This document shows positions 35,736 through 43,905 of a DNA stretch of 64,000 nucleotides, in pieces. The stretch's first letter is position 1; each line of letters opens with the position of its first letter. The DNA is from Hymenobacter psoromatis (GTDB lineage: Bacteria; Bacteroidota; Bacteroidia; Cytophagales; Hymenobacteraceae), in NCBI GenBank assembly GCA_001596155.1, contig CP014771.1, forward strand, positions 434,001-498,000, written 5' to 3'. The notes under the pieces are model-generated. The model was not told where the DNA came from. It saw nothing but the letters and a program-made list of their open reading frames with translations, and ran no database searches. The position numbers were made by a program, and so were the translations under genes.

Positions 35736-36674
35736 TTACGCCGCCGCGCTCATCTTATCCAGCGCGTCCATTACCTCTTTCACGTGGCCGCGCGAGGTTT
35801 CGAGCATGGCTTTTTCTTCGTCGTTGAGCTGCAATTCAATCACGCGCTCCACGCCGTTTTTGCCCAGGATAACCGGCGCGCCGAGGTACACGCCGTTGAT
35901 GCCGTATTCGCCCTGCAGCTCCAGGCACACCGGGAACACGCGGCGCTGGTCGCGCACGATGGCTTCCACCATTTGGGCGGCGGCCGCGCCGGGCGCGTAC
36001 CACGCCGAAGTGCCCATGAGCTTCACCAGCTCGCCGCCGCCCTGGGCGGTGCGCTGCACGATGGCATCAAGTTTTGCTTTGTCAATCAGCTCCGTAACCG
36101 GGATGCCGCCCACGGTGGTGTAGCGGGGTAGGGGCACCATCGTGTCGCCGTGGCCACCCATGAGCACCGCCTGAATGTCTTTGGGGCTCACGTTGAGGGC
36201 CTCGGCCAAAAAGGCGCGGTAGCGGGCCGTGTCGAGGATGCCGGCCATGCCGAATACCTTTTCGCGGGGCAGCTTGGCGGTGAGGTGCGCCTGGTAGGTC
36301 ATCACGTCGAGCGGGTTGCTCACGATGATGATGATGGCGTTGGGCGAGTGGGCTACTACCTGCTCGGTCACCGTTTTCACGATGCCGGCGTTGGTCGAAA
36401 TCAGGTCGTCGCGGCTCATGCCGGGCTTGCGGGGCAGGCCCGAGGTGATAACGACTACCTCCGAGCCGGCGGTGCGGGCGTAGTCGTTGGTGACGCCCAC
36501 GGTGCGGGTGTCGTAGCCAATAATGGGGGCTTTCTGCCAGATATCGAGGGCTTTGCCTTCGGCGAAGCCTTCCTTGATGTCAACCAATACAACTTCGTTG
36601 GCAATTTCACGGGTGGCGAGCACGTCGGCGCAGGTAGCGCCCACATTGCCAGCCCCAACTACGGTAACTTTCAT
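35736..36674 (-). CDS. mdh: Malate dehydrogenase
   Basis: A 312-residue NAD-dependent enzyme of the lactate/malate dehydrogenase superfamily (LDH-like MDH type) acting in the citric acid cycle. Visible: nucleotide-binding MKVTVVGAGNVGATCAD, the substrate-loop Arg in SGLPRKPGMSRDDL (as in MDH), SNPLDVMTY and the catalytic His in MGGHGDTMVPL. The ATG at 36674 gives the standard N-terminus. A TACTTTTA box close to the promoter consensus lies about 50 bp upstream. A strong terminator follows. Confidence 0.96.
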   Translation of the reverse strand: MKVTVVGAGNVGATCADVLATREIANEVVLVDIKEGFAEGKALDIWQKAPIIGYDTRTVGVTNDYARTAGSEVVVITSGLPRKPGMSRDDLISTNAGIVKTVTEQVVAHSPNAIIIIVSNPLDVMTYQAHLTAKLPREKVFGMAGILDTARYRAFLAEALNVSPKDIQAVLMGGHGDTMVPLPRYTTVGGIPVTELIDKAKLDAIVQRTAQGGGELVKLMGTSAWYAPGAAAAQMVEAIVRDQRRVFPVCLELQGEYGINGVYLGAPVILGKNGVERVIELQLNDEEKAMLETSRGHVKEVMDALDKMSAAA

Positions 36675-36739
36675 GGGGTAGGAATGAAGGTAGGAGGGAA
36701 CAGCGCCAGCAAGTCTGGCCCGGTAAAAGTACGCCCAGC

Positions 36740-36847
36740 AGCGCGAAGCTTCTGCCTCGCACGCGAGCACAGTGAGCAGCTTGCACCAGGAATCGTACGC
36801 TCCCGCCTGCTCGCTGTGCTCGCGCACGAAGTGGAAACTTCGCGCTA
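36740..36847. repeat. Imperfect palindrome between receptor and mdh genes
   Basis: Arms of about 40 bp (36740-36779 and 36807-36847), with the core GCACGCGAGCACAGTGAGCAG opposite CTGCTCGCTGTGCTCGCGC and several mismatches. It follows the receptor stop codon and may terminate the GLPGLI-receptor transcript. Confidence 0.8.
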
Positions 36848-36848
36848 C

Positions 36849-39563
36849 TTATAGCGACAGCCGCACCAGGGCCAGCACCTGCGCCGGCCGCAGCTGGTAG
36901 GTATTCTGCACCAGCGCAAACTGGCTCACCGAGCCGTATTGGTACTGCCGCGTGTCGAAGATGTTAGTCCAGCGCACTTCCAGGTCGATTTTGCGGGCCG
37001 TGGGCAGCGTGTAGCGGTAGGTGAGGTCGGCAAACACGGCCCGCACCGGCGCGCCCGGCCCTTGGCTGGCGTAGTAGTCGGCGGCGGCCGTGAGGGCGTG
37101 GCGGCCCACCAGAAACACGCTCACGCTGGCGTGGTGGTCCTGCAACAGCGTCAGCGGCTGGAGCGCGCCGCCCGCCACGGTGCTGCGCAGCGCCGTGAGG
37201 GTGGCGCTGTAATCGAGGCTGCCCCAGTCGAAGGCCGAGCAACTGGCCTTGAAGCTGGCCATGGCGGTGCGCGCCTGCGTCTGGGCCAGCGTGCCATTGA
37301 GCACCTGCGGCTGGCGGCTGAGGCTACCCAGCATGTTCAGGCTCAGGTTGGTTTTCCAGGGGCTCACAAACTTGCTGACGGCCCCCGACACCGAGTGGCT
37401 CAGGCGGCGGCTGTCCTGGTCGAGCGCCACCGTGGTGAGCGCCCCGTTGGCATCGACCTGGCTGCTATACAGGCGATTGGTAAGTGTAGTCGAAAACGAA
37501 TAGCTGGCGTGAAAGAACAGCGACTTCAGCGGGTTTTTGAAGTAAATGCCCGCGTTGTAGCTCTGCCCAATGCTGCGCGGCAGCGGCGCGTCGTTGCGCT
37601 GCAAGGTGCGGTAATCGCGCAGAATATAGGCGTAGTTGAGCTGCGAAATATCGCCGAAACCGTTGCGCAGCCCTACCCCCCCCGAGGCATACCACAGCGC
37701 CCCGAGGTCGCGGCGGGCGCTGAGGCGGGGCTCGGCCACCAGCACGCGCAGGCGCTGGCCGGTGTCGAGGCCGGCGTCGCGGGCCTGGAAATCGTAGTAG
37801 CTGATGGGCGCGTCGAGGCTGGCGTTCCAGGTGTCGGCTTTGTAGCTGAGGCCGGGCTGCACGTAGTAGCGGCCGCGCGCCCAGCGCAGGTCGTTGCGCA
37901 GGGGCAGGCCGGGGGTAGGGAGCACCGGCGCGGTGTCGAGGGCCGAGGTTAGCCGCTGAATCTCCTCCGAGAAGCCCGCCGTGCCCGAGTAGGCCCAGTG
38001 CCCCCGGCTGGCGCTAAGGCCCACCGAGTTGCTCGTAAAAAACGACCCCAGCCGCACCTGCTGCCGGGCCGTGTCGTAGGCCACGCCGCCCGTGAGCGCC
38101 GCCGCAAACACGCCGGGGCTCACCGCCAGCTGCTGCGGCGAATTGGTATAAAACACCAGCGACGACACCTGCAAAATCCGCCCCGCGCTCAGGGGCCGCA
38201 CTAGTCCCAGCCGGTTGGTGGCCGCGAAAAACGGGTTGCGCGCCGCCTGCGCCACGCGCATCTGGCTCTCGGCCCGGTACACGTCGCCGGTCTGCGAATC
38301 CCAGCGGCCATCCAGGCTCAGCGTATTTTTCAGGTAGTAATCCTTGACGTTTTTGATGAACGCCAAATCGGTTTGCAGCGTGTTGAAGTACAGCCGGTTA
38401 TACTTGTCCTCCGTCACCTTCACGGTTTTATTATCGGGTAGGAAATAATACGTCTGCGTGCCGCCGCGCTGCGTTTGCGCGTCGTGCAGGTACGAGGCAT
38501 TCACCCGCAGCTGGTTTTCCTTGCTGATGGTGACTAAGTGGTTGGCGCTCAGCAGCTGCACCTGGTTAAAGAGGTAGCGGTTGGTGGCCACCGGTGGCTG
38601 GCCCAGGCCCTGAATGTGGGTGAGGTCGGGCTTGGCGTTGCTGCTCTCGCTCTGCTGCTGCAAGTCGGCCATAGTCAGGGGCTTGAGCTCGGCGGCCACG
38701 TCTTGGCCGGTGTTGTTGCTCTGGTAGGTGTCGATGAGCTGCTGCTTACCCGTAAACAGCATCGGCGACACGTTGGCGTTCCAGAGCGCCGAGGGTGGCG
38801 CGGGCACCAGCCCCGCGCCCAGCCGCGCCTGCCCGGTGGCGGTTATCTTGTGCTTGAGCTTGATGTTGAGCGCCGCGTTGTCGGGATGGATGAGCTTATC
38901 GAGCGCCCGGATGGGCTGGTGGTTTTCGAGCACCTGCACGCTCTGCACCGCATCGCTGGGCATGTTGTCGCTGGCCAGGTTGTAGCGACTTTCCAGCAAA
39001 TCCTGCCCGTTGATGTAAAACTTGCTGATGGGCCGGCCCTCGTAGGAAATCTGCCCGTCACTCGCCACCTCAATGCCCGGCATCTTCTTGAGCACGTCCG
39101 AAATTACGCGGTCCTGTTTGCTGGCGAAGGCATCGACCTTGTAGCTGAGCGTGTCGTGGCTGCGCGTGATGGGCGCGCCCTGCACCACCACTTCCCGGAG
39201 CACGGTGGCTTGTTCGCGCAGGGTCAGCGTCACCGGCTGGCTGCGATTGGCCAGGCGCACGAGCTGCTCGGCGTAGCCCAGGGCGCGGGCCGAGAGGCGC
39301 AGCGAGTCGCTGGCCGGGGTGGGGGGTATGGTCAGCTTAAAACCGCCATCGGCCCCCGAAATCACGAAGGCCGAAGCCGGCGGCTGCGTCTTGGTTTCGG
39401 CTTCGATAAGAATGCCTTCCAGCGGCTGGCCGGCGGCGTTGCGCGCCGTGCCGGTGAGAATGGTTTGGGCGTGGGTTGGGTTAATGCTAAGTAGGAAAAC
39501 TAAAGCAGTCGGAGATACAAACCAAAACCAAATGGTTTTGCGAAAAAACTGCTTGATAAGCAT
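36849..39563 (-). CDS. TonB-dependent-receptor-like outer-membrane protein (GLPGLI-linked)
   Basis: A 904-residue protein with a signal peptide (about 1-32, ending THAQ). A carboxypeptidase-regulatory-like domain follows (about 35-115, LTGTARNAAGQPLEGILIEA). A plug-like domain (about 125-235) has KKMPGIEVASDGQISYEG and KFYINGQDLL. The rest is a long beta-barrel. It starts 4 bp after the stop of a GLPGLI gene and ends the minus-strand cluster. Such receptors paired with GLPGLI proteins are widespread in Bacteroidota, but no substrate is known. Export or uptake of the nearby cysteine peptides is possible but unproven. Confidence 0.85.
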   Translation of the reverse strand: MLIKQFFRKTIWFWFVSPTALVFLLSINPTHAQTILTGTARNAAGQPLEGILIEAETKTQPPASAFVISGADGGFKLTIPPTPASDSLRLSARALGYAEQLVRLANRSQPVTLTLREQATVLREVVVQGAPITRSHDTLSYKVDAFASKQDRVISDVLKKMPGIEVASDGQISYEGRPISKFYINGQDLLESRYNLASDNMPSDAVQSVQVLENHQPIRALDKLIHPDNAALNIKLKHKITATGQARLGAGLVPAPPSALWNANVSPMLFTGKQQLIDTYQSNNTGQDVAAELKPLTMADLQQQSESSNAKPDLTHIQGLGQPPVATNRYLFNQVQLLSANHLVTISKENQLRVNASYLHDAQTQRGGTQTYYFLPDNKTVKVTEDKYNRLYFNTLQTDLAFIKNVKDYYLKNTLSLDGRWDSQTGDVYRAESQMRVAQAARNPFFAATNRLGLVRPLSAGRILQVSSLVFYTNSPQQLAVSPGVFAAALTGGVAYDTARQQVRLGSFFTSNSVGLSASRGHWAYSGTAGFSEEIQRLTSALDTAPVLPTPGLPLRNDLRWARGRYYVQPGLSYKADTWNASLDAPISYYDFQARDAGLDTGQRLRVLVAEPRLSARRDLGALWYASGGVGLRNGFGDISQLNYAYILRDYRTLQRNDAPLPRSIGQSYNAGIYFKNPLKSLFFHASYSFSTTLTNRLYSSQVDANGALTTVALDQDSRRLSHSVSGAVSKFVSPWKTNLSLNMLGSLSRQPQVLNGTLAQTQARTAMASFKASCSAFDWGSLDYSATLTALRSTVAGGALQPLTLLQDHHASVSVFLVGRHALTAAADYYASQGPGAPVRAVFADLTYRYTLPTARKIDLEVRWTNIFDTRQYQYGSVSQFALVQNTYQLRPAQVLALVRLSL

Positions 39564-39567
39564 TTAA

Positions 39568-40389
39568 TCACTTTAATTCTAATGGGTTATTACGATGCTT
39601 CATGCGCTCGTTATAAAGCTTTCGCTGGGTATCTAAATCGCCGTACGCAGAGCCATGCTGTGCCTGAACGTCGATTGCACGTGCCTGATAATCCGCGAGC
39701 CCCTTTCGAAACCCTTGTTTGTTTGTTGAAGTAATACGCTTATTAGAAAAGGTAATCGCGAGTTGAGTTTTTGGTTTCGTTACAGAAGCTAACTCAAACT
39801 TATACTGGTTTTTATCATCGTTGATTTTTACGATTAGTCCTGGCAGGCCTCGAAATTTATATGGGCCTTCACTGATTGGAATTTGCTTAGTAAACCAAGC
39901 TACGTATGAACGACCGGCAAAAGAAGTCGTCGCCTTGAAACAGTCGTATCCAGCTATTTTCTGCTGCTCAGCACTTATTCGCCATTGAAAATTTATTTCC
40001 TCCGTGTATTTATAAAAAGACGTGTAAATATTATCAACAGTTATTATACTGACCCCTCTTTTGTAAACTATGAACTGAAACCTTGATTTAGGGTAGTTAG
40101 TTAGATTAATTATGTGAGTTTTTATAGCCGGATTAGTTGGTGAGAATGCCATAGAATCTGCTAAGAAGCTATTAACAGTCTGAAACCTGGATAATTTACT
40201 GCCAATTAATAAGAAGGTATTCTCAGCCACAATGTTGTATACATCATTTGAATCGGGTTGAAAAGTCATGCGATATATACACTTCAGCTTAGCTGTATCT
40301 TTTATAGCTTCGGTCGTTTCACCTGATTGTGCATTGCTAACGAAGGGTAATGTAAGTAATACGAAGGCTATAATAAACTTCTTCTTCAT
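39568..40389 (-). CDS. GLPGLI-family protein A
   Basis: A 273-residue exported protein with a signal peptide (MKKKFIIAFVLLTLPFVSNA). It carries the family motif ISEGPYKFRGLPGLIVKI (about 180-197), preceded by YVAWFTKQIP, and ends in the shared tail MKHRNNPLELK. Four bases separate it from the receptor gene downstream, and about 90 bp separate it from peptide A upstream. It is AT-rich, like peptide A and GLPGLI-B, and unlike copies C-E. The family's function is unknown; its location is probably periplasm or outer membrane. Confidence 0.88.
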   Translation of the reverse strand: MKKKFIIAFVLLTLPFVSNAQSGETTEAIKDTAKLKCIYRMTFQPDSNDVYNIVAENTFLLIGSKLSRFQTVNSFLADSMAFSPTNPAIKTHIINLTNYPKSRFQFIVYKRGVSIITVDNIYTSFYKYTEEINFQWRISAEQQKIAGYDCFKATTSFAGRSYVAWFTKQIPISEGPYKFRGLPGLIVKINDDKNQYKFELASVTKPKTQLAITFSNKRITSTNKQGFRKGLADYQARAIDVQAQHGSAYGDLDTQRKLYNERMKHRNNPLELK

Positions 40390-40479
40390 TGTCTAACTAA
40401 ATGATGAATGTAAGTATATCCGTCAACTATTAATAAATTTAATAGTTGACGGATAAAAAGGATTAATTAGAATCTTATA

Positions 40480-40746
40480 CTAATCACCACAATACTCAGC
40501 TTCAGCTTGTAGTGCTCGTGCTATAACATCTCCAATTTCACCACATTCTATCCCATGTAGATTACAGGACAAAGTAACTTCATAGCATTCCCACTCAACA
40601 GTTTTTACCGGTTTAGCAGAATATGCTACCGTTACCGTTGTTTTTTTGACCGCTGGATTGTTAATATCCGGCTTCGACTTGGCCGCAGCAGTACCAATGA
40701 ATGAGATGCTACCCAGTAGAGTAGCCATTAGAACAGTCTTTTTCAT
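40480..40746 (-). CDS. Small exported cysteine peptide A
   Basis: An 88-residue precursor. The signal peptide (MKKTVLMATLLGSISFIGTA) closely matches that of peptide B. The mature part is Lys/Thr/Val-rich and ends with four Cys in the pattern Cys-x6-Cys-x6-Cys-x17-Cys-Gly-Asp. The spacing matches peptide B (x6, x6, x18), with LSC, (E/V)CG, D(V/M)I and (Y/F)CG shared. Two disulfides are possible. No known family was recognised; NVEALA-type Bacteroidota peptides are similar in size and layout only. It lies between leader repeat A and GLPGLI-A. Confidence 0.75.
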   Translation of the reverse strand: MKKTVLMATLLGSISFIGTAAAKSKPDINNPAVKKTTVTVAYSAKPVKTVEWECYEVTLSCNLHGIECGEIGDVIARALQAEAEYCGD

Positions 40747-41040
40747 AATTGAATAAAGAAAAACTTCCAGCTCCGCCAAACCCCCGGAACCACGTGGGGC
40801 TGCTCTCTCGATAAAGCCCAGGTGCAGAACCTAGTCGGGCCGTCGCATCGAAACCGGGGTGCCAACCCAACGCCTGGCGCGCAGGGAAGCGGGCTATGCT
40901 GCTTTCTAGCAGTGGTGCTAGGCAGCTAGGTAGCTTCTCTGCCGGTAAAAGTTGCGAAAAAAAACAGATTACCAAACTTTTCAGGAAAATAATTTTAAAA
41001 TATTTCAACCTAGACAATTAGATGAGTCAGGCACGGTTAT
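40747..41040 (-). repeat. Leader repeat A, upstream of peptide A
   Basis: About 290 bp that align along their length with 42664-42960 (leader repeat B) at about 90% identity by eye. The peptide-distal end is an AT-rich block (TTTTAAAATTATTTTCC) and the middle is GC-rich. Single-base indels between the copies break every reading frame, so the conservation is not that of a protein. It probably holds the promoter and a long 5' untranslated region of the peptide-GLPGLI unit. Confidence 0.8.
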
Positions 41041-41100
41041 TGTTAATGAAGGAAAAATGAAGTTTATAATTAGTGCTTCGAAACGAGAATAAGCCAGCGG

Positions 41101-41400
41101 CTATTTCAATTCCAGTGGATTATTTTTACGTTTGGCCTGCTCCTTACCCTTCTGCCGGGCCGCCTGAGCCTCCTCGGAGCTGTTGAAGCGGATGTTGCCG
41201 CTGGCCATCAATTGCACGAGGCCGTTGCGGTCGAATTTGGCTTTGCCACGCCGGAATTCAGGTTTAGTAATGGGTTTTGCGCCAGCGGCGGGCGGGGCGA
41301 TGGCCACCGGCGGCACTAACTGCCGCAATTGGGTCAACTCAAATTCATAGTGGCCGCGCATATCGCGCACTTTCACGATGAGGCCGGGCATGGTCGGCAA
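41101..41400 (-). pseudogene. GLPGLI fragment (C-terminal part only)
   Basis: About 99 residues remain: MPGLIVKVRDMRGHYEFELT (the end of the GLPGLI motif onward) through the shared tail KRKNNPLELK. The signal peptide and N-terminal two-thirds are missing, and the sequence upstream (41401-41490) shows no relation to them. It is GC-rich like copies C-E and closest to copy C (KPITKPEFRRGKAKFDR against KPIAKADFLRGKAEYDR). It is probably a leftover of a paralogue broken during rearrangement of this cluster. Confidence 0.8.
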
Positions 41401-41490
41401 GGTTTGAAGGGGGCAGATAATTCAAACCTAGTCTATTCACGCCGAACAGACTTTTTTTCGGACTCGTTTATGCCTCGCAACTTGGGTGTG

Positions 41491-42339
41491 CTAATATTTA
41501 AGCTCTAAAGGGTTGTTTGCATGTTTTAGCCGTTCTGTAAGTTGTTGCTGCGCTGCCTCAGGATTCTTAAAAGTTATTCCAAATTGAGGAGCGCTATTTA
41601 CCGCATTTTCACGAGCTGCCCTTGCAGCGCGAAAAAAAGCGCCTTTAGTAGTTGTTAAAACAGGTTCAGCTGGTAGGCTTATGAAAAATATCTTTGTTGG
41701 CTTTGTCAAGCCTATTAATTCAAAATTATAACTATTAGTCATATCGCTTATTTTTATAATCAGCCCTGGTAGCCCACTGAATTTGTATGGGCCATCATTA
41801 ATAGGTATTTTTCTAGTAAACCAGGCTGTGTACCGGCGCCCTGCAAAATTAGTAATTGCCTTTTGGCACTCGTACCCGGCTATTATAGAAGTTGTATCAA
41901 TTAACTTCCAATCAAATGAGTATTTATCCTCTTCATATTTGTAATTATCCAATAAGATATTATCATAAACTATGCATTTTTTAGGGTTCAAGGTTTTGTA
42001 CACAATGTAGTCGAACTTTGGCTTAGGACCTTTGAGCATATTACTTATTACTTGACCTAAGTTAGGGTCATTTACGCCTATTTCATTACCTTTTACGATA
42101 GCAGCCTTCTTGAGCGAATCTCTGACAGATATATTATAGCTTTTAAACTCTGTCAAGTTCTTTGATACCAGTAGCACCATCTTTTCTACTGACTGATTTG
42201 CAGAGTTTGAATCAGGGCGGAAAATTAATCGATAAGTGCATGTTAGTGTTACTAACTGCTCTGACTGGTTTGAACTTGTTTGGCCCAAACCATTAATCGT
42301 CCAAAGTAGACATGCGCAAAAAAAAATTAATTTATTCAT
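41491..42339 (-). CDS. GLPGLI-family protein B
   Basis: A 282-residue exported protein; the start at 42339 gives a signal peptide (MNKLIFFCACLLWTINGLG). The motif INDGPYKFSGLPGLIIKI is at about 185-202, after RRYTAWFTRKIP, and the tail is LKHANNPLELKY. It is AT-rich and resembles copy A in composition. It follows peptide B by about 65 bp, repeating the order leader-peptide-GLPGLI seen for copy A. Confidence 0.88.
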   Translation of the reverse strand: MNKLIFFCACLLWTINGLGQTSSNQSEQLVTLTCTYRLIFRPDSNSANQSVEKMVLLVSKNLTEFKSYNISVRDSLKKAAIVKGNEIGVNDPNLGQVISNMLKGPKPKFDYIVYKTLNPKKCIVYDNILLDNYKYEEDKYSFDWKLIDTTSIIAGYECQKAITNFAGRRYTAWFTRKIPINDGPYKFSGLPGLIIKISDMTNSYNFELIGLTKPTKIFFISLPAEPVLTTTKGAFFRAARAARENAVNSAPQFGITFKNPEAAQQQLTERLKHANNPLELKY

Positions 42340-42405
42340 ACTATTTATATTAAAAATTAGATAAGTACTCAAGCTTTTTGAGTACTTATCTATGATTAAG
42401 TGTTA

Positions 42406-42663
42406 TTAGCCGCAAAATGCTTTTTGAAAAACTGCTGCGAGATTTATCATATCTTGAACAGTATTTCCGCAAACGCCTACTGCAACGTCACAAGATAGAC
42501 AAACAGTGGTGCAACCAAAATCACTCGTTTTCTTAACTGTGGTTGGCCGAACTGTTGTTTCGAGCTTAGCGCTAATATGCTTTGTGTGCATTGAAGTAGT
42601 GCTTGCCATGCTGATAAGCGAAGTGCTACCCAATAGGGCAGCCATCAAAAAAAGCTTTTTCAT
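42406..42663 (-). CDS. Small exported cysteine peptide B
   Basis: An 85-residue precursor with a signal peptide (MKKLFLMAALLGSTSLISMA) and a Thr/Lys-rich middle. The C-terminus has five Cys; four share the pattern of peptide A (Cys-x6-Cys-x6-Cys-x18-Cys-Gly at the very end). The fifth, in TVCLSC, is extra. The frame stays open upstream to 42885 through the leader repeat, but that is not conserved as protein in copy A, so the start at 42663 is preferred. It is a paralogue of peptide A at 40480. Confidence 0.75.
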   Translation of the reverse strand: MKKLFLMAALLGSTSLISMASTTSMHTKHISAKLETTVRPTTVKKTSDFGCTTVCLSCDVAVGVCGNTVQDMINLAAVFQKAFCG

Positions 42664-42960
42664 AACCAGAAAAGAGAAAAACTTCCAGCTCCGCAAAACC
42701 CCCGGAACCACGTAGAGCTGCCCCATCGATAAAGCCCAGGTGCAGAACCTGTGTCGGGCCGTCGCATCGAAACCGGGGTGCCAACCCAACGCCTGGCTTG
42801 CAGGGAAGCGGGCTATGCTGCTCTCTAGCAGTGGGGCTAGGCAGCTAGGTGACTTCCTGCCGGTAAAAGTTGCGAAAAAAAACATTTTACCAAACTTTTA
42901 AGGAAAATAATTTTAAAATATTTTAACCTCGGCAGTTCATTGTATCAGGCATAGTTGTTG
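42664..42960 (-). repeat. Leader repeat B, upstream of peptide B
   Basis: A near-copy of 40747-41040. It contains the same GC-rich middle (GGGCCGTCGCATCGAAACCG), the same run of A and the same AT-rich distal block (AATTTTAAAATATTTT). Small indels set the copies apart. It lies between peptide B and GLPGLI-C and accounts for the 360-bp gene-free gap. Confidence 0.8.
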
Positions 42961-43024
42961 CGGGCCGGGGTAGGGGCCGGGCGAAGCTGACAATCAGTGG
43001 TTTGAGGCGGGTTTTGGCTGGTGG

Positions 43025-43879
43025 CTACCGCAGCTCCAGCGGGTTATTGCGGCGTTTGGTGCGGGCCTGCGCCTTTTGTTTGGCCGCCTGGGCTTCCTCG
43101 GGGCTGTTGAAGCGTAGGTTGCCATTGGCCACCGCCTGCGAAAAGTTGGCGCGGTCGTATTCGGCTTTGCCCCGCAGGAAATCCGCTTTGGCGATGGGCT
43201 TGGCTCCGCCCTCCGGCAAGGCAATAGCGACCGGCGCGGGCAGCTTACGCAGTTGGGCCAGCTCAAACACGTAGTGCTGGCGCGTGTCGCTCACCTTCAC
43301 GATAAGGCCCGGCAGGCCATAGAATTTATACGGCCCGTCGCTCACGGGCACCTCGCGGGTGAACCACGCTTCCCACTGCCGCCCGCCAAAACTGGTGGTG
43401 GCCCGCTGGCAGGCGTGGCCCGCGACAGTGGCCGTGGCGGGTAAGATGGTCCAGGCCAGGGGAGTAGGCTCCTGGTACACGTAGCGCGTGGCCCCAATGC
43501 GGTCGTACACGGCCACTTGCCGCGCGGTGGGCACTTTGTAAATCACGCCTCGAAAAAAAGTGCTGAACCGGCTGCGGTCGGGGTTGTCGATGTTGATAGT
43601 GGGCATTTCGCCCCGCTGTTGCGCCAGCGTCACTGCCGCCATCGCGGCCGTCATGGTCGAATCCAAAAACCGCGCGTTGCTGGTGTCAAACCGCGACAGC
43701 CGGCTGCCCAGTGTCAGGCGCGTAAGCTCGCTGCGCGTTTTCGCATCGGTCGAGTCGGGCTGGTAGGTGAGGCGGTAGTAGGCCTCCAGGGTAGCCTGGT
43801 CGGCGGGGAGGGCGGGGGCCGATTGGGCGCGGCCGGCCAGCGGCAGCCAACCCAGGGCCAGAGCGTAGAACCAGCGCAT
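43025..43879 (-). CDS. GLPGLI-family protein C
   Basis: A 284-residue exported protein with a short signal peptide (MRWFYALALGWLPLAGRAQ). The family motif VSDGPYKFYGLPGLIVKV is present, preceded by QWEAWFTREVP, and the tail is KRRNNPLELR. GC-rich, and clearly a close paralogue of copies D and E (TTSFGGRQWEAWFTREV shared). It is third in the C-D-E array, 26 bp after D on the minus strand. Confidence 0.88.
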   Translation of the reverse strand: MRWFYALALGWLPLAGRAQSAPALPADQATLEAYYRLTYQPDSTDAKTRSELTRLTLGSRLSRFDTSNARFLDSTMTAAMAAVTLAQQRGEMPTINIDNPDRSRFSTFFRGVIYKVPTARQVAVYDRIGATRYVYQEPTPLAWTILPATATVAGHACQRATTSFGGRQWEAWFTREVPVSDGPYKFYGLPGLIVKVSDTRQHYVFELAQLRKLPAPVAIALPEGGAKPIAKADFLRGKAEYDRANFSQAVANGNLRFNSPEEAQAAKQKAQARTKRRNNPLELR

Positions 43880-43905
43880 AGGGGTAGGGAAAAAGGAGGA
43901 AGAAA

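Noticed and set aside
40709..41017. An open frame through leader repeat A (and the matching upward extension of peptide B to 42885)
   Set aside because: The two copies share SCLAPLLESSIARFPA-like translations, but single-base indels put the frame out of phase with the peptide in copy A, so protein-level conservation fails; treated as non-coding leader.
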